Assembly: GCA_965277345.1 (NCBI GenBank) | Contig: CBDICI010000004.1 | Span: 1,240,001 to 1,304,000, forward strand | Reading direction: 5' to 3' | Source of the DNA: CAIOYC01 sp965277345 | GTDB taxonomy: Bacteria > Pseudomonadota > Alphaproteobacteria > Caulobacterales > Caulobacteraceae | Length of the DNA stretch: 64,000 bases | Shown here: positions 1-8,466 of the stretch, one piece after another | How positions within the stretch are numbered: position 1 is the first letter of the stretch | Layout of the letters: every line of letters starts with the position of its first letter | The notes under the pieces: generated by a model | Told to the model about the DNA's origin: nothing | The model's input: the letters and a program-made list of their open reading frames with translations, nothing else | Database searches by the model: none | Position numbers and translations under genes: made by a program

Positions 1-339
1 GAGCGGATGATCCGCGTCTACATCCGCTTTGGGCTCGAGCAGCCGGACGCCTATCGCATCGCCTTCATGCTCGAGGGCCTGCACGACCCCACCGAGAAAG
101 AGGATGCGCCGGACACCCCCGACAAGAAGCCCGGCATCGACGCCTTCGGCGTGCTGCGGCGCACCCTGGCGGCGCGGTTGGGTGCGGACCACCCCGACCT
201 CGAGGTCGCCTCCCAAAGCCTGTGGGCGGCGATGCATGGACTGGTGTCCCTGCTTCTCGCCCGGTGCGGCTTCCCCTGGGTCGATCGGGATCGGCTGATC
301 GACTGGCACGTCGCCGCCCTGATGAAGAGCCTTCCATAG
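1..339 (+). CDS. TetR-family regulator, C-terminal part (partial)
   Basis: The frame is open from the first base of the window, so the N-terminal helix-turn-helix lies outside. The visible 112 codons resemble the ligand-binding C-terminal domain of TetR regulators: amphipathic helices, a W-A-A-M-H-G segment and a final helix ending in L-M-K-S-L-P. In such proteins this half binds a small ligand and makes the dimer, while the missing half binds DNA. The regulated target cannot be told from here. The family assignment rests on the helix pattern only. Confidence 0.65.
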   Translation, partial: ERMIRVYIRFGLEQPDAYRIAFMLEGLHDPTEKEDAPDTPDKKPGIDAFGVLRRTLAARLGADHPDLEVASQSLWAAMHGLVSLLLARCGFPWVDRDRLIDWHVAALMKSLP

Positions 340-371
340 GCGCCAGCGCCCACCAACACAGACGCCGAAAC

Positions 372-448
372 TGGCGCGCCCGGAACGATTCGAACGTCCG
401 ACCCTCAGATTCGTAGTCTGATGCTCTATCCAGCTGAGCTACGGGCGC
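372..448 (-). tRNA. tRNA-Arg (ACG anticodon)
   Basis: Read on the minus strand, the 7-bp acceptor stem (GCGCCCG at 442-448 with CGGGCGC at 376-382) closes a normal cloverleaf with a D-arm TAGCTCAG, an anticodon loop CTACGAA carrying ACG, and a T-arm GTTCGAATC. The CCA end is encoded at 372-374. It sits alone between the TetR gene end and the S58 peptidase gene. Confidence 0.95.
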
Positions 449-606
449 GCACCGCGTCTGGCCGGTCGCCCGGCCGCGGGAGGGGGTGCACATAGCGCCG
501 TGGGCGGCGGGGTGCAAGCCTTCTTGCTGCGCGCGAAGGCGTCCGCATTCTCTTTCAAGACGGGGCGTAGCTGGTCATGGGGGCGCGGATTCCGGCGGCG
601 TGCGCC

Positions 607-1632
607 TCAGTCGCGCGGAAAGCCGCCGTCGCGCCAGGCGGGGGGACCGCCGGGGCGGGCCCTGGCCTCGAACACCGCGCGGGCGACGGCGCGGGCCAGA
701 GTGTCGGCAGCGAGGGCGCCGAGGCGGGCGATGGTGTGGTGTTGCGGCTCCTGCAGCAGAGCCTGGGCCGTGGAGAGGGCGAAGACCACGTCGCCGTCGA
801 AGGGGGCGTGGACCGGGCGCAGCGCCCGCGCCAGGCCGTCCTGGGCCATGATGGCCACGCGCCGCGCCTGCGCGGCGGTCAGCGTCACGTCGGTGGCGAC
901 AACCGCCAGGGTGGTGTTGGCCCGGGGCTGGGGGTCGATCTTGGCGTGTGGCCATGCGTCGGCGATGACGGGGGCGAGGCAGGGGCCAAGCCCGCCGCAC
1001 TCGCCGCCGATCTCCAAGCCGCCCGCGAAGAAGCGGCCGTCGGCGCCCACCGCCGCGCCGAAGCTGTTCACCGCCGCCAGCGCGCCGACGGTCATGCCGT
1101 CGTGGGTGCGGATGGAGACGGAGCCCACGCCGCCCTGAAAGGCGCCCGCCGCCGCGCCATGGCCCGCGCCGTGGGCGCCGAGCGCGAAGGTCTCGGCCGC
1201 CGCCTCCGCCGCCGCGATCCCGAGCCGGCGATAGGGCGGGTCCATGCCCCACGCCTTGTCGCCGCCGTTGGCGAGATCGAACAGGATAGCGCCCGGCACG
1301 ATCGGAGCGGTCACCTCCACACCGCGGAAGCTAAAGCCCCGCCCCCGCGCGCCGAGCCAGGCGGCGACGCCGTCCGCCGCGGCCAGGCCGTAGACCGAGC
1401 CGCCGGAAAGGGCGATGGCGTCCACCGCCTCCACCATGGTCTCGGGCGCCAGGAGGTCGGTCTCGCGCGTGCCGGGGCCGCCACCGCGCACGTCCACGGC
1501 GCAGATGGCCGGCAGGTCGGCCAGCAGCACGGTGACGCCGGTGGCGACGTGGACGTCGTGCGCCTGCCCAACGCGCAGCCCTGCCACATCGGTGATCAGG
1601 TTGCGGGGGCCGGGTCGGGCGTTATCGGGCAT
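607..1632 (-). CDS. P1/S58-family peptidase (DmpA/NylC-like)
   Basis: A 341-residue protein of the L-aminopeptidase/D-esterase family (peptidase family S58, N-terminal-nucleophile type). It starts N-L-I-T-D-V-A-G-L-R-V-G, the usual opening of this family, and has the G-G-G-P-G-T-R-E-T-D-L-L motif near residue 50. The segment N239-T240-T-L-A-V-V-A-T matches the Asn|Thr autocleavage site known from NylC, so Thr240 is the expected nucleophile after self-processing. Such enzymes release N-terminal amino acids or cleave amide oligomers; the substrate is unknown here. The gene is divergent from ggt with about 85 bp between the starts. Confidence 0.85.
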   Translation of the reverse strand: MPDNARPGPRNLITDVAGLRVGQAHDVHVATGVTVLLADLPAICAVDVRGGGPGTRETDLLAPETMVEAVDAIALSGGSVYGLAAADGVAAWLGARGRGFSFRGVEVTAPIVPGAILFDLANGGDKAWGMDPPYRRLGIAAAEAAAETFALGAHGAGHGAAAGAFQGGVGSVSIRTHDGMTVGALAAVNSFGAAVGADGRFFAGGLEIGGECGGLGPCLAPVIADAWPHAKIDPQPRANTTLAVVATDVTLTAAQARRVAIMAQDGLARALRPVHAPFDGDVVFALSTAQALLQEPQHHTIARLGALAADTLARAVARAVFEARARPGGPPAWRDGGFPRD

Positions 1633-1716
1633 GGGGCGAGTTTCCGTGCCGGGACGCTCTTGTCCAGCCGGGATTTACGGGCCAGATCGGAAGCGCCGCC
1701 GTTCAGGAGCTTATCC

Positions 1717-3492
1717 GTGCCCACCACCCGCCGCCCGTCGCTCGCGTTGTCGTTGGCCCTCGCAGCCCTGGCGCTGGCCTTACCGGCGGACGCGCGGCCG
1801 ATGGCGGCGGTGAAGGCGACCCCGGCGGGAGCGGGCGCGCCGACGACGCAGGGAACCGCCGTCCACGCCATGGTCGCCGCCGCCAATCCGCTGGCGGCGC
1901 AGGCGGGGCTGAACATTCTGAAGCAGGGCGGCTCGGCGGTGGATGCGGCGGTGGCCATCCAGGCGGTGCTGGGCCTGGTGGAACCGCAAAGCTCGGGCCT
2001 CGGCGGCGGCGCCTTCCTCACCTTCCACGATGGCCGGACGCACCGGACCGTGGTCTATGACGGACGCGAGACGGCGCCCGCCGCCGCCACGCCGCAATAC
2101 TTCTTCGGTCCGGACGGCAAACCGCTCAATTTCCGTGATGCGGTGCTGTCCGGCCGCTCCCAGGGGGCGCCCGGCGCCATCGCCGCCCTCTATCTGGCGC
2201 ACAAGAGGCATGGCCGCCTGGCGTGGGCGGCGCTGTTCGCCGAGGCGGAGCGATTGGCCAGCGAGGGCTTCGTGGTCTCGCCGCGTCTCAGCGAGGACAT
2301 CAACTCCAGGTTCTTTCCCCAGGCGAAGACGCCGGACGCCACGGCCTATTTCACCAAGCCGGGCGGGGGGCGTTATCAGACCGGCGATGTGCTGAAGAAT
2401 CCGGCCTATGCGACGATGCTGAAACGGCTGGCGGCCGAGGGGCCGGCGGCGATTCTGCAGGGCAAGGTGGCGGACGAGATCGTCGCCAAGATTCACGAGG
2501 GGCCGAACCCCGGCCTTCTCACCAGACAGGACCTCGCGCGCTTTGAACCCACGGTGGACCAGCCCACCTGCCGCCCCTACCGCGCCTATGTGGTGTGCGC
2601 GCCGCCGCCGCCGGGCGGCGGGGTGGGCGTGCTGGAAATCCTCGGCATTCTGGAAGGCACCGACATCGCCGCGCGGGGGCCGTCCGATCCGCAGGCCTGG
2701 CTGGAGTTCGTGGAGGCCAGCCGCCTCGCCTATGCCGACCGCGACCACTATGTGGGCGATCCGAAGTTCGTCGCCGTACCGGTGGCGGGCCTGCTCGATC
2801 CCGGCTACGACGCAGCCCGGGCAAAGCTTATGGAGACCGATGGGCTGGTGAAGGGGCCGCCGCCCTTCGGCGCCCCCGCCGCCGCGGTGCGGGCCGGCCT
2901 CGACCGCACGATGGAGCCGGGCGGCACTACCCATTTCGACATCGTCGACGAGCGGGGCGATGTGGTCTCCATGACCACCACGGTGGAATCGATCTTCGGT
3001 TCCGGCCGGATGGTAGAGGGCTTTTTCCTTAACAATCAGCTGACCGACTTTTCGCTGGCGCCGCTCGATCCGGTCACCGGCGCTCCGGCCCAGAACGCGG
3101 TGGCGGGGGGCAAGCGGCCGCGCTCGTCCATGGCCCCGGCCATCGTCTTTGCCCGCAATCCGGGCGGGTCGCCGGGCCGGTTCGTCATGGCGGTGGGCTC
3201 GCCCGGCGGCAATTCCATCATCGCCTATGTGGCCAAGGCGCTGGTGGGCCTGATCGATTGGAAGATGGAGCCCAACGCGGCGCTCAGCCTGCCCAACATC
3301 GTCGCCCGCGGCGCCAACGTCTCGGTGGAGAAGGGCGCGGCGCCGGAGGTGGTGGCGCTGCTGAAGGCCAAAGGCCTCACCGTCTCCGCCGACGCGGGCG
3401 AGAACTCCGGCCTGCACGTGATCGTCAAGACGCCCACCGGCTATATCGGCGCCGCCGATCCCCGCCGCGAGGGCGTGGCCATCGGCTATTGA
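1717..3492 (+). CDS. ggt: Gamma-glutamyltransferase (periplasmic)
   Basis: A 591-residue gamma-glutamyltranspeptidase, which hydrolyses glutathione or transfers its gamma-glutamyl group. The chosen GTG start has an AGGAG box six bases upstream and yields a Sec signal peptide (T-R-R, hydrophobic Leu/Ala core, A-L-P-A-D-A cleavage region). The same frame is open back to 577, but that part is antisense to the S58 peptidase and is not family-like. Thr404 in G-G-T-T-H-F-D is the expected self-cleavage site and nucleophile that begins the small subunit. The G-S-P-G-G-N motif of the active site follows near residue 495. Length is normal for the family. Confidence 0.92.
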   Translation: MPTTRRPSLALSLALAALALALPADARPMAAVKATPAGAGAPTTQGTAVHAMVAAANPLAAQAGLNILKQGGSAVDAAVAIQAVLGLVEPQSSGLGGGAFLTFHDGRTHRTVVYDGRETAPAAATPQYFFGPDGKPLNFRDAVLSGRSQGAPGAIAALYLAHKRHGRLAWAALFAEAERLASEGFVVSPRLSEDINSRFFPQAKTPDATAYFTKPGGGRYQTGDVLKNPAYATMLKRLAAEGPAAILQGKVADEIVAKIHEGPNPGLLTRQDLARFEPTVDQPTCRPYRAYVVCAPPPPGGGVGVLEILGILEGTDIAARGPSDPQAWLEFVEASRLAYADRDHYVGDPKFVAVPVAGLLDPGYDAARAKLMETDGLVKGPPPFGAPAAAVRAGLDRTMEPGGTTHFDIVDERGDVVSMTTTVESIFGSGRMVEGFFLNNQLTDFSLAPLDPVTGAPAQNAVAGGKRPRSSMAPAIVFARNPGGSPGRFVMAVGSPGGNSIIAYVAKALVGLIDWKMEPNAALSLPNIVARGANVSVEKGAAPEVVALLKAKGLTVSADAGENSGLHVIVKTPTGYIGAADPRREGVAIGY

Positions 3493-3501
3493 GGGCTAGC
3501 G

Positions 3502-3717
3502 ATGGTGGGCTGGATCCTCGCTGCGCTGGCTATCGTCGCCGCCCTGCTGGTGTTGCCGCCGCTGCTCAACGCCCTGCCGCGCAGCCGCAAGGGCGGCGTT
3601 CAGTTCGGCCCGTCGCTGGCCGAACTGAACGCCCTCTTCAACCCCGCCGAGCGCCAGGTGGAGATCGCGCGGCGCCAACTCCCCGCCGAACGCGAGAACG
3701 ACGCGCCGAAGGACTGA
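3502..3717 (+). CDS. Small single-pass membrane protein
   Basis: A 71-residue protein starting nine bases after the ggt stop, so probably co-transcribed. Residues 3-24 (G-W-I-L-A-A-L-A-I-V-A-A-L-L-V-L) form one transmembrane helix; the rest is charged and ends in E-R-E-N-D-A-P-K-D. No named family recognised. The ORF and its spacing support a real gene; its role is unknown. Confidence 0.6.
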   Translation: MVGWILAALAIVAALLVLPPLLNALPRSRKGGVQFGPSLAELNALFNPAERQVEIARRQLPAERENDAPKD

Positions 3718-3754
3718 GGGCGGGAGGGCCGCCACCTTTCATCAGAACACCGCG

Positions 3755-4735
3755 TCAGGCCACCATCCGCGCCAACCGGCCCCCGATCATGGCTTCGGCC
3801 TCCGCCACGATCCGCTCGATCAAGTCCTTGCAGGTGGGGATGTCGTGGATCAGGCCCGCCACCATGCCGCAGGACCAGCCGCCCGCATCCATGTCGCCGT
3901 CCTTCATGATGCGCGGATAGACGCCGGCCACCTCCTCGGCGATATCGGCGAAGGTAAGCTTGTCGCCCAGTTCCTTTTCCTTGGCGAGCAGGGTCTGCAC
4001 CGCCGCGTTGTTCAGCACCCGCTCGGTATTGCGCAGCGGTCGCATGATCAGGCGGGTGTCGAGCTCGGAGGCCGCCACTATGGCGTCCTTTACGTGCTGG
4101 TGCACCGGCGCCTCCTGCGTGGCGATGAAGCGGGTGCCCATGTTCATGCCCTCCGCCCCCATGGCGAGGGCCGCCACCAGGGATCGCGCATCGGCCATGC
4201 CGCCCGACGCCACGAAGGGAATCTTCAGCTCCTCCGCCGCCCGCGGGAGAAGGATGAAGTTGGGGACGTCGTCTTCCCCCGGATGACCGCCGCACTCGAA
4301 GCCGTCCACGCTGACCGCGTCGCAGCCAATGGCCTCGGCCTTGAGAGAATGGCGGACCGAGGTGCATTTGTGGATCACCTTGATGCCATGCTCCCTCAGC
4401 GCGGGTAGCCACGTCTGCGGGTTGTTGCCGGCGGTCTCGACGATCTTGACCCCGCCGTCGATGATCGAGCGTACGAAGCCCGGATAGTCGGGCGGGGTCA
4501 CCGCGGGCAGGAAGGTGAGGTTCACGCCGAAGGGCTTGTCCGTCATCTCCCGGCAACGGGCGATCTCGTTGGCCAGCCCGTCCGGCGTACGCTGGGTCAG
4601 TCCGGTGATGATCCCGAGCCCACCCGCATTGGATACTGCCGCCGCCATCTCCGCAAAGCCCACATAGTGCATTCCGCCCTGGATGATCGGATGCTCGATG
4701 CCGAACAGTTCGGTGATGCGGGTCTTGATCGCCAT
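3755..4735 (-). CDS. Nitronate monooxygenase (FMN, NMO family)
   Basis: A 326-residue TIM-barrel flavoprotein of the nitronate monooxygenase (old name 2-nitropropane dioxygenase) family. It opens with R-I-T-E-L-F-G-I-E-H-P-I-I-Q-G-G-M, the family start. The F-E-C-G-G-H-P-G-E-D-D segment near residue 150 carries the His equivalent to the catalytic base, and G-G-M-A-D-A with M-G-T-R-F forms the FMN phosphate site. These enzymes oxidise nitronates or related nitro toxins; some members act on acyl chains, so the exact substrate is open. It is convergent with the ggt unit. Confidence 0.88.
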   Translation of the reverse strand: MAIKTRITELFGIEHPIIQGGMHYVGFAEMAAAVSNAGGLGIITGLTQRTPDGLANEIARCREMTDKPFGVNLTFLPAVTPPDYPGFVRSIIDGGVKIVETAGNNPQTWLPALREHGIKVIHKCTSVRHSLKAEAIGCDAVSVDGFECGGHPGEDDVPNFILLPRAAEELKIPFVASGGMADARSLVAALAMGAEGMNMGTRFIATQEAPVHQHVKDAIVAASELDTRLIMRPLRNTERVLNNAAVQTLLAKEKELGDKLTFADIAEEVAGVYPRIMKDGDMDAGGWSCGMVAGLIHDIPTCKDLIERIVAEAEAMIGGRLARMVA

Positions 4736-5043
4736 GGCCGGTCCCTCTGAGATACGGCGCGACTATGCCCCCGTGACGCGGGGGGAAGGCAAGGCGAAAG
4801 CTGGGCCGCCGCACCCTCGCGGCGAAGGGCGCCTTGGGCCTGAAGCTCCATGCGGGCTTTGGTCGGATCGATGTCGCAGCCGTTCGGCCAGGTCGGTACA
4901 CCCATCTCCACGAACACACGCGCGAAGAAGGCTGGGTCGCGCAAAGATTCGACCACCGCGCCGCCGCTGAACACAAAGGGGCAGAGGTCCACCGTCCCGG
5001 CGCTGCCATCGGAGAAGACCAGCGCAAGCCTGTAATCCGGCAT
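4597..5043 (-). CDS. DUF2442-like protein with extended C-terminus
   Basis: The first roughly 80 residues look like a DUF2442 protein: D-G-S-A-G-T-V-D-L, L-R-D-P-A-F-F-A-R-V and P-T-W-P-N-G-C-D-I-D-P. Members often act near toxin-antitoxin or helix-turn-helix genes, but no function is established. The start lies nine bases after the antiporter stop, so it could be the last gene of that unit. The reading frame runs on to overlap the first 139 bases of the nitronate monooxygenase in another frame. The last 65 residues are basic and not family-like, so the natural stop has probably been lost by a frameshift near 4800. Confidence 0.6.
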   Translation of the reverse strand: MPDYRLALVFSDGSAGTVDLCPFVFSGGAVVESLRDPAFFARVFVEMGVPTWPNGCDIDPTKARMELQAQGALRREGAAAQLSPCLPPASRGHSRAVSQRDRPWRSRPASPNCSASSIRSSRAECTMWALRRWRRQYPMRVGSGSSPD

Positions 5044-5052
5044 CGCCGTCGC

Positions 5053-6855
5053 CTATGCTCCCCGGCGCACCGCCGCGTCGCGGGCGCGGCGACCGCGGGC
5101 GCCCAGCGCCTGGGGACGGTTCAGCGCCTTGCGATATTCGTCACGCTTCTCATGGATGGAGGCGATGACGAGGCCCATGGGCACGCCGATATCCACCAGC
5201 ACGGACTCGGAGAGTTGCAGCGAAGCCTCCACCGTCTCCGGCACCGCGTCGGTGACACCGAGATCGTAGAGCCGCGCGGCGTGGCGGGCGTCGCGGGCGC
5301 GGGCGACGATGGTCAGGCCGGGCTGAAGCGCGTGCGCCGCCTGCACCACGGCCTCCACGCCGTCGGGACTGTCCATGGTGATGACCAGGGCGGTGGCGCT
5401 CTCCAGTCCACAGCGGCGTAGCAGTTCGGGCCGTGAGGCGTCGCCATAGTAGATGTCCGCCCCCGCATGGCCGGACAGGGCGCGGCGGGCGGCCTGCACC
5501 CCGCGCGGGTCGCGCTCGATGGCGGTCCACGGCCGGTCGTGGCGCGACAGCATCTCCGCCACCAGCTTGCCCACGCGGCCATAGCCCACCACCAGCACGC
5601 GGGGCGGCCCGTCCATCGAAGGCGGATTCTCAACGGACTCAGCCCGCGCGCCGCTCCGGCCGATGCGTGCGCCGAGCGCGGTCAGGGCGGGGACGGCGAA
5701 CATGGACAGGGTCACCGCCGCCAGCGCGCCGTTGCCGATGGCGTGGGGCACAAGGCGGCTCCCCATGGTCTGGTTCAGCACCACGAAGGCGAACTCGCCC
5801 CCGGCCGCCAGCGCCAGCGCGCTCTCGGCCGCCCCGCGCGTCTTCAGGCCGAACAGGCGGGCGAGGCCGAACACCGCCAGTCCCTTCAGCAGTAGGAGAC
5901 CCGCCAGCAGGCCGAGCACCAGGGCCGGGCGCCGCGCCACCACGCCAAGGTCGAGCCCGATGCCGACGGAGACGAAGAACAGGCCGAGCAACAGGCCCTT
6001 GAACGGCTCCACCACCACCTCGACGTCATGCCGGTATTCGGTTTCAGCCAGGAGCAGGCCCGCCACGAAGGCGCCCAGCGCCATGGACAGGCCCGACGCC
6101 GCCGCCGCCAAGCCCGCCCCGATCACCACCAGGAGGCTGGCGGCCATGAACAGCTCCTCGCTCTTCGCCTTGGCCACCGAGCGCATCATGGGCCGCAGCA
6201 GCAGCCGACCGGCCACGGCGATGACGATCAGGCCGAACACGCGCGGCGCCAGGGCCAGCAGCACGCCGGACGACAGCCCCCGCGTCCCACCGCCGATCAC
6301 GCTCAACGCCACCAGCAGGGGCGCCACCGCCAGGTCCTGCAGCAGCAGGATGGAGAACACCGCGCGCCCGGCCGGCGCCTGCAGCCGTTTGCGCTCCGCC
6401 AGCGCCGGCAGCGCCAGGGCGGTGGAGGACAGGGCCAGGGCCGTGCCCAGGATCGCGCCCACCAGGGGCCGGGCCTGAAACGCCGTCACCGCCAGACCGG
6501 CCAAGGCCGCCACGCACACCGCCAACTGCAGGGCGCCGAGCCCGAACACCATCCGCCGGAGGGACCGAAGCCGCTCCCACGACAGTTCCAGCCCGATGGT
6601 GAAGAGCAGGAAGACGACGCCGAACTCGGCGAGTTGCGCCACCTCCTCCGGCCGCCCGACGGCGATGGCCCCAATCCAGGGCGCCACGGCCTCCAACTGG
6701 CCGAGCCCGAAGGGACCCAGCACCACACCGGCGCCGAGAAAGCCCAGGATCGGACTGATCTTCAGCCGCTTGAACAACGGCACCACGATCCCGGCGGTGG
6801 CCAGAAACAGAACGAGGTCCTTGTAGTCAGAGGGGGCGACGTGGGCGGCAGCCAT
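5053..6855 (-). CDS. Kef-type monovalent cation:proton antiporter
   Basis: A 600-residue inner-membrane protein with about twelve hydrophobic segments of the CPA2 sodium/proton exchanger type (residues 10-400), including F-L-L-F-T-I-G-L-E-L and the L-Q-D-L-A-V-A-P segment. A cytosolic RCK/TrkA-N Rossmann domain follows (V-L-V-V-G-Y-G-R-V-G-K near residue 425, then D-A-S-R-P-E-L-L). This is the KefB/KefC plan: potassium efflux gated by a nucleotide or thiol ligand. The start MAAAHVAPSDYK was preferred over an upstream codon because the extra 77 residues overlap the divergent corA leader and are low-complexity. Confidence 0.88.
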   Translation of the reverse strand: MAAAHVAPSDYKDLVLFLATAGIVVPLFKRLKISPILGFLGAGVVLGPFGLGQLEAVAPWIGAIAVGRPEEVAQLAEFGVVFLLFTIGLELSWERLRSLRRMVFGLGALQLAVCVAALAGLAVTAFQARPLVGAILGTALALSSTALALPALAERKRLQAPAGRAVFSILLLQDLAVAPLLVALSVIGGGTRGLSSGVLLALAPRVFGLIVIAVAGRLLLRPMMRSVAKAKSEELFMAASLLVVIGAGLAAAASGLSMALGAFVAGLLLAETEYRHDVEVVVEPFKGLLLGLFFVSVGIGLDLGVVARRPALVLGLLAGLLLLKGLAVFGLARLFGLKTRGAAESALALAAGGEFAFVVLNQTMGSRLVPHAIGNGALAAVTLSMFAVPALTALGARIGRSGARAESVENPPSMDGPPRVLVVGYGRVGKLVAEMLSRHDRPWTAIERDPRGVQAARRALSGHAGADIYYGDASRPELLRRCGLESATALVITMDSPDGVEAVVQAAHALQPGLTIVARARDARHAARLYDLGVTDAVPETVEASLQLSESVLVDIGVPMGLVIASIHEKRDEYRKALNRPQALGARGRRARDAAVRRGA

Positions 6856-6955
6856 GCGGAAAGGTTTCCGCCACAACTCCGCCGTCCGCAAGCCGGGGCG
6901 CGGTCGTCGCATCGGCGTGGTAGGCGAAGACAACTTCGGACTGCTAAGGGAATAT

Positions 6956-7927
6956 ATGCTGGACTGTTTCCCCGCCCCCGCCCCCGCCCCCGACCACGGC
7001 GCCGGCCCGACGACGGCGCAGCCCCTCGCCTGGATCGATCTGTTCGATCCCAGCGACGCCGAGATCGAGTTCGTGCAGAACGCCACCGGTTATCGTGTGC
7101 CGACCAAGGCGGCGCTGTCGGAAATCCAATCCTCCAGCCGCAACTATGTGGAAAAGGACGCCGTCTATCTCTCCACGCCCCTGATTTCCCACGCCTTCAG
7201 TCATGAGGGCTCGCTGACACCCGTGGGCCTGATCCTGGGGCCCAAGGTGTTGATCACGGTGCGGTTCGCCGAGTTCAAGGCCTTCGACGCGGTGAAGGCC
7301 GATCTCAAGGGCGCCGGCGATATCGGCGCCGACGACGTCTTCGTGCGCCTGATGGAGAACATCATCGACAAGGGCGCGGACCTGCTCGAACACGTGAATG
7401 GCGAACTCGAAAAACTGTCCCACGCCGCCTTCCACGCCCAGACCGGCCAGACCGACAAGCTATCCACCGCCACCAAGCGGCTGCGCGACGCCCTTCGCGC
7501 GGTGGGCCGCATGGGTGATCGCCTGTCGCAAATCCGCGCCGTACTGCTCGGCGTCGGCCGCATCACCGCCTATGTGTCGGAGACCCATTGCAGCGGAATG
7601 GATGCAGGCCTGCGTTCGCGACTGAGCGCGGTGAAGGCCGACGTCAATTCCCTGAACGATTTCCAGAGCCACCTGTCGAACACGGTGCAATTCCTGCTCG
7701 ACGCCACGCTGGGCTTCATCAATATCGAGCAAAACGATATCGTGAAGGTGCTGACGATCGCCTCGATCGTCGGCGTGCCGCCTGTCCTGGTGGCGGGCAT
7801 CTATGGCATGAACTTCAAGGATATCCCGGAATACGGCTGGGCTTGGGGCTACCCCTATTCACTGGGGCTGATGGTGGTGAGCGCCGTCGTGCCCCTGGTC
7901 TGGTTCAAGTGGAAGGGCTGGATGTGA
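6956..7927 (+). CDS. corA: CorA-family magnesium/divalent cation transporter
   Basis: A 323-residue protein with a cytosolic N-terminal domain, a long helix, and two C-terminal membrane helices joined by the Y-G-M-N loop (near residue 283), the selectivity signature of CorA. The start at 6956 has AAGGGA five bases upstream; an earlier in-frame codon at 6854 overlaps the antiporter start and lacks a comparable site. It imports magnesium or related divalent metals. The gene is divergent from the antiporter across a 100-bp promoter region, and its stop overlaps the next start (GTGA). Confidence 0.9.
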   Translation: MLDCFPAPAPAPDHGAGPTTAQPLAWIDLFDPSDAEIEFVQNATGYRVPTKAALSEIQSSSRNYVEKDAVYLSTPLISHAFSHEGSLTPVGLILGPKVLITVRFAEFKAFDAVKADLKGAGDIGADDVFVRLMENIIDKGADLLEHVNGELEKLSHAAFHAQTGQTDKLSTATKRLRDALRAVGRMGDRLSQIRAVLLGVGRITAYVSETHCSGMDAGLRSRLSAVKADVNSLNDFQSHLSNTVQFLLDATLGFINIEQNDIVKVLTIASIVGVPPVLVAGIYGMNFKDIPEYGWAWGYPYSLGLMVVSAVVPLVWFKWKGWM

Positions 7928-8466
7928 GCGCCCTTGGCGGGGCTGGGCAGGCCGCCCTCCTGTTCGACCGCGACGGCGTGCTCAACGTCGATCACGGCTA
8001 TGCCTACGACCCTGGGACGCTGGGGTGGGTGGAGGGTGCGCGCGAGGCGGTAAAAGCGACAAACGCGGCCGGCGTCCTGGCCCTGGTGGTCACTAACCAG
8101 TCGGGCATCGGCCGCGGCTACTATACCGAGGCGCAGATGCACGTCTTTCACGCGGCGATGCAGGCGGACCTGGCGCGGATCGGCGCCCATATCGACGCCT
8201 TCTACTACTGCCCCTTCCACGAGGATGCCGAGGACGAGGCGCTGCGCATCGCCGACCACCCGGACCGCAAGCCCAATCCCGGCATGTTGCTGCGCGCCAT
8301 GGCCGACCACGGCGTCGATCCGGCGCGCGCGGTCATGATCGGCGACAAGCCGTCGGACATGCTGGCGGCCGAGCGCGCAGGGGTGCGCGGCGTGCTGTTC
8401 GCGGGCGGCGATCTGAGCGCGCTCGTCGGCCGCTTGTTGTTCCAGATGAGAGCTTTCCATGACTAA
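7924..8466 (+). CDS. HAD-family heptose-bisphosphatase-like phosphatase (GmhB-like)
   Basis: A 180-residue HAD-IIIA phosphatase. Motif I is F-D-R-D-G-V-L-N-V-D, motif II V-T-N-Q-S-G-I-G-R-G, and K-P-N-P-G-M plus I-G-D-K-P-S-D-M complete the site. It resembles GmhB, which removes the 7-phosphate of D-glycero-D-manno-heptose 1,7-bisphosphate. The structural zinc site of classical GmhB is poor here: C-P-F-H is present, but the second pair of cysteines before R-K-P is replaced (A-D-H-P-D-R-K-P). A related sugar-phosphate substrate is therefore possible. The GTG start gives a four-base overlap with corA and it overlaps rmlD by eight bases. Confidence 0.75.
   Translation: MSALGGAGQAALLFDRDGVLNVDHGYAYDPGTLGWVEGAREAVKATNAAGVLALVVTNQSGIGRGYYTEAQMHVFHAAMQADLARIGAHIDAFYYCPFHEDAEDEALRIADHPDRKPNPGMLLRAMADHGVDPARAVMIGDKPSDMLAAERAGVRGVLFAGGDLSALVGRLLFQMRAFHD

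Noticed and set aside
577..1716. Plus-strand extension of the ggt frame, and a 341-codon neighbour antisense to it
   Set aside because: It is antisense to the well-conserved S58 peptidase and has no family similarity; a signal peptide and ribosome site place the true ggt start at 1717.
1780..3417. 545-codon minus-strand frame
   Set aside because: Shadow of ggt; low-complexity and rich in His and Arg, as expected for an antisense frame.
3600..5027. 475-codon minus-strand frame
   Set aside because: It overlaps the nitronate monooxygenase and DUF2442 genes in another frame, with no recognisable motifs.
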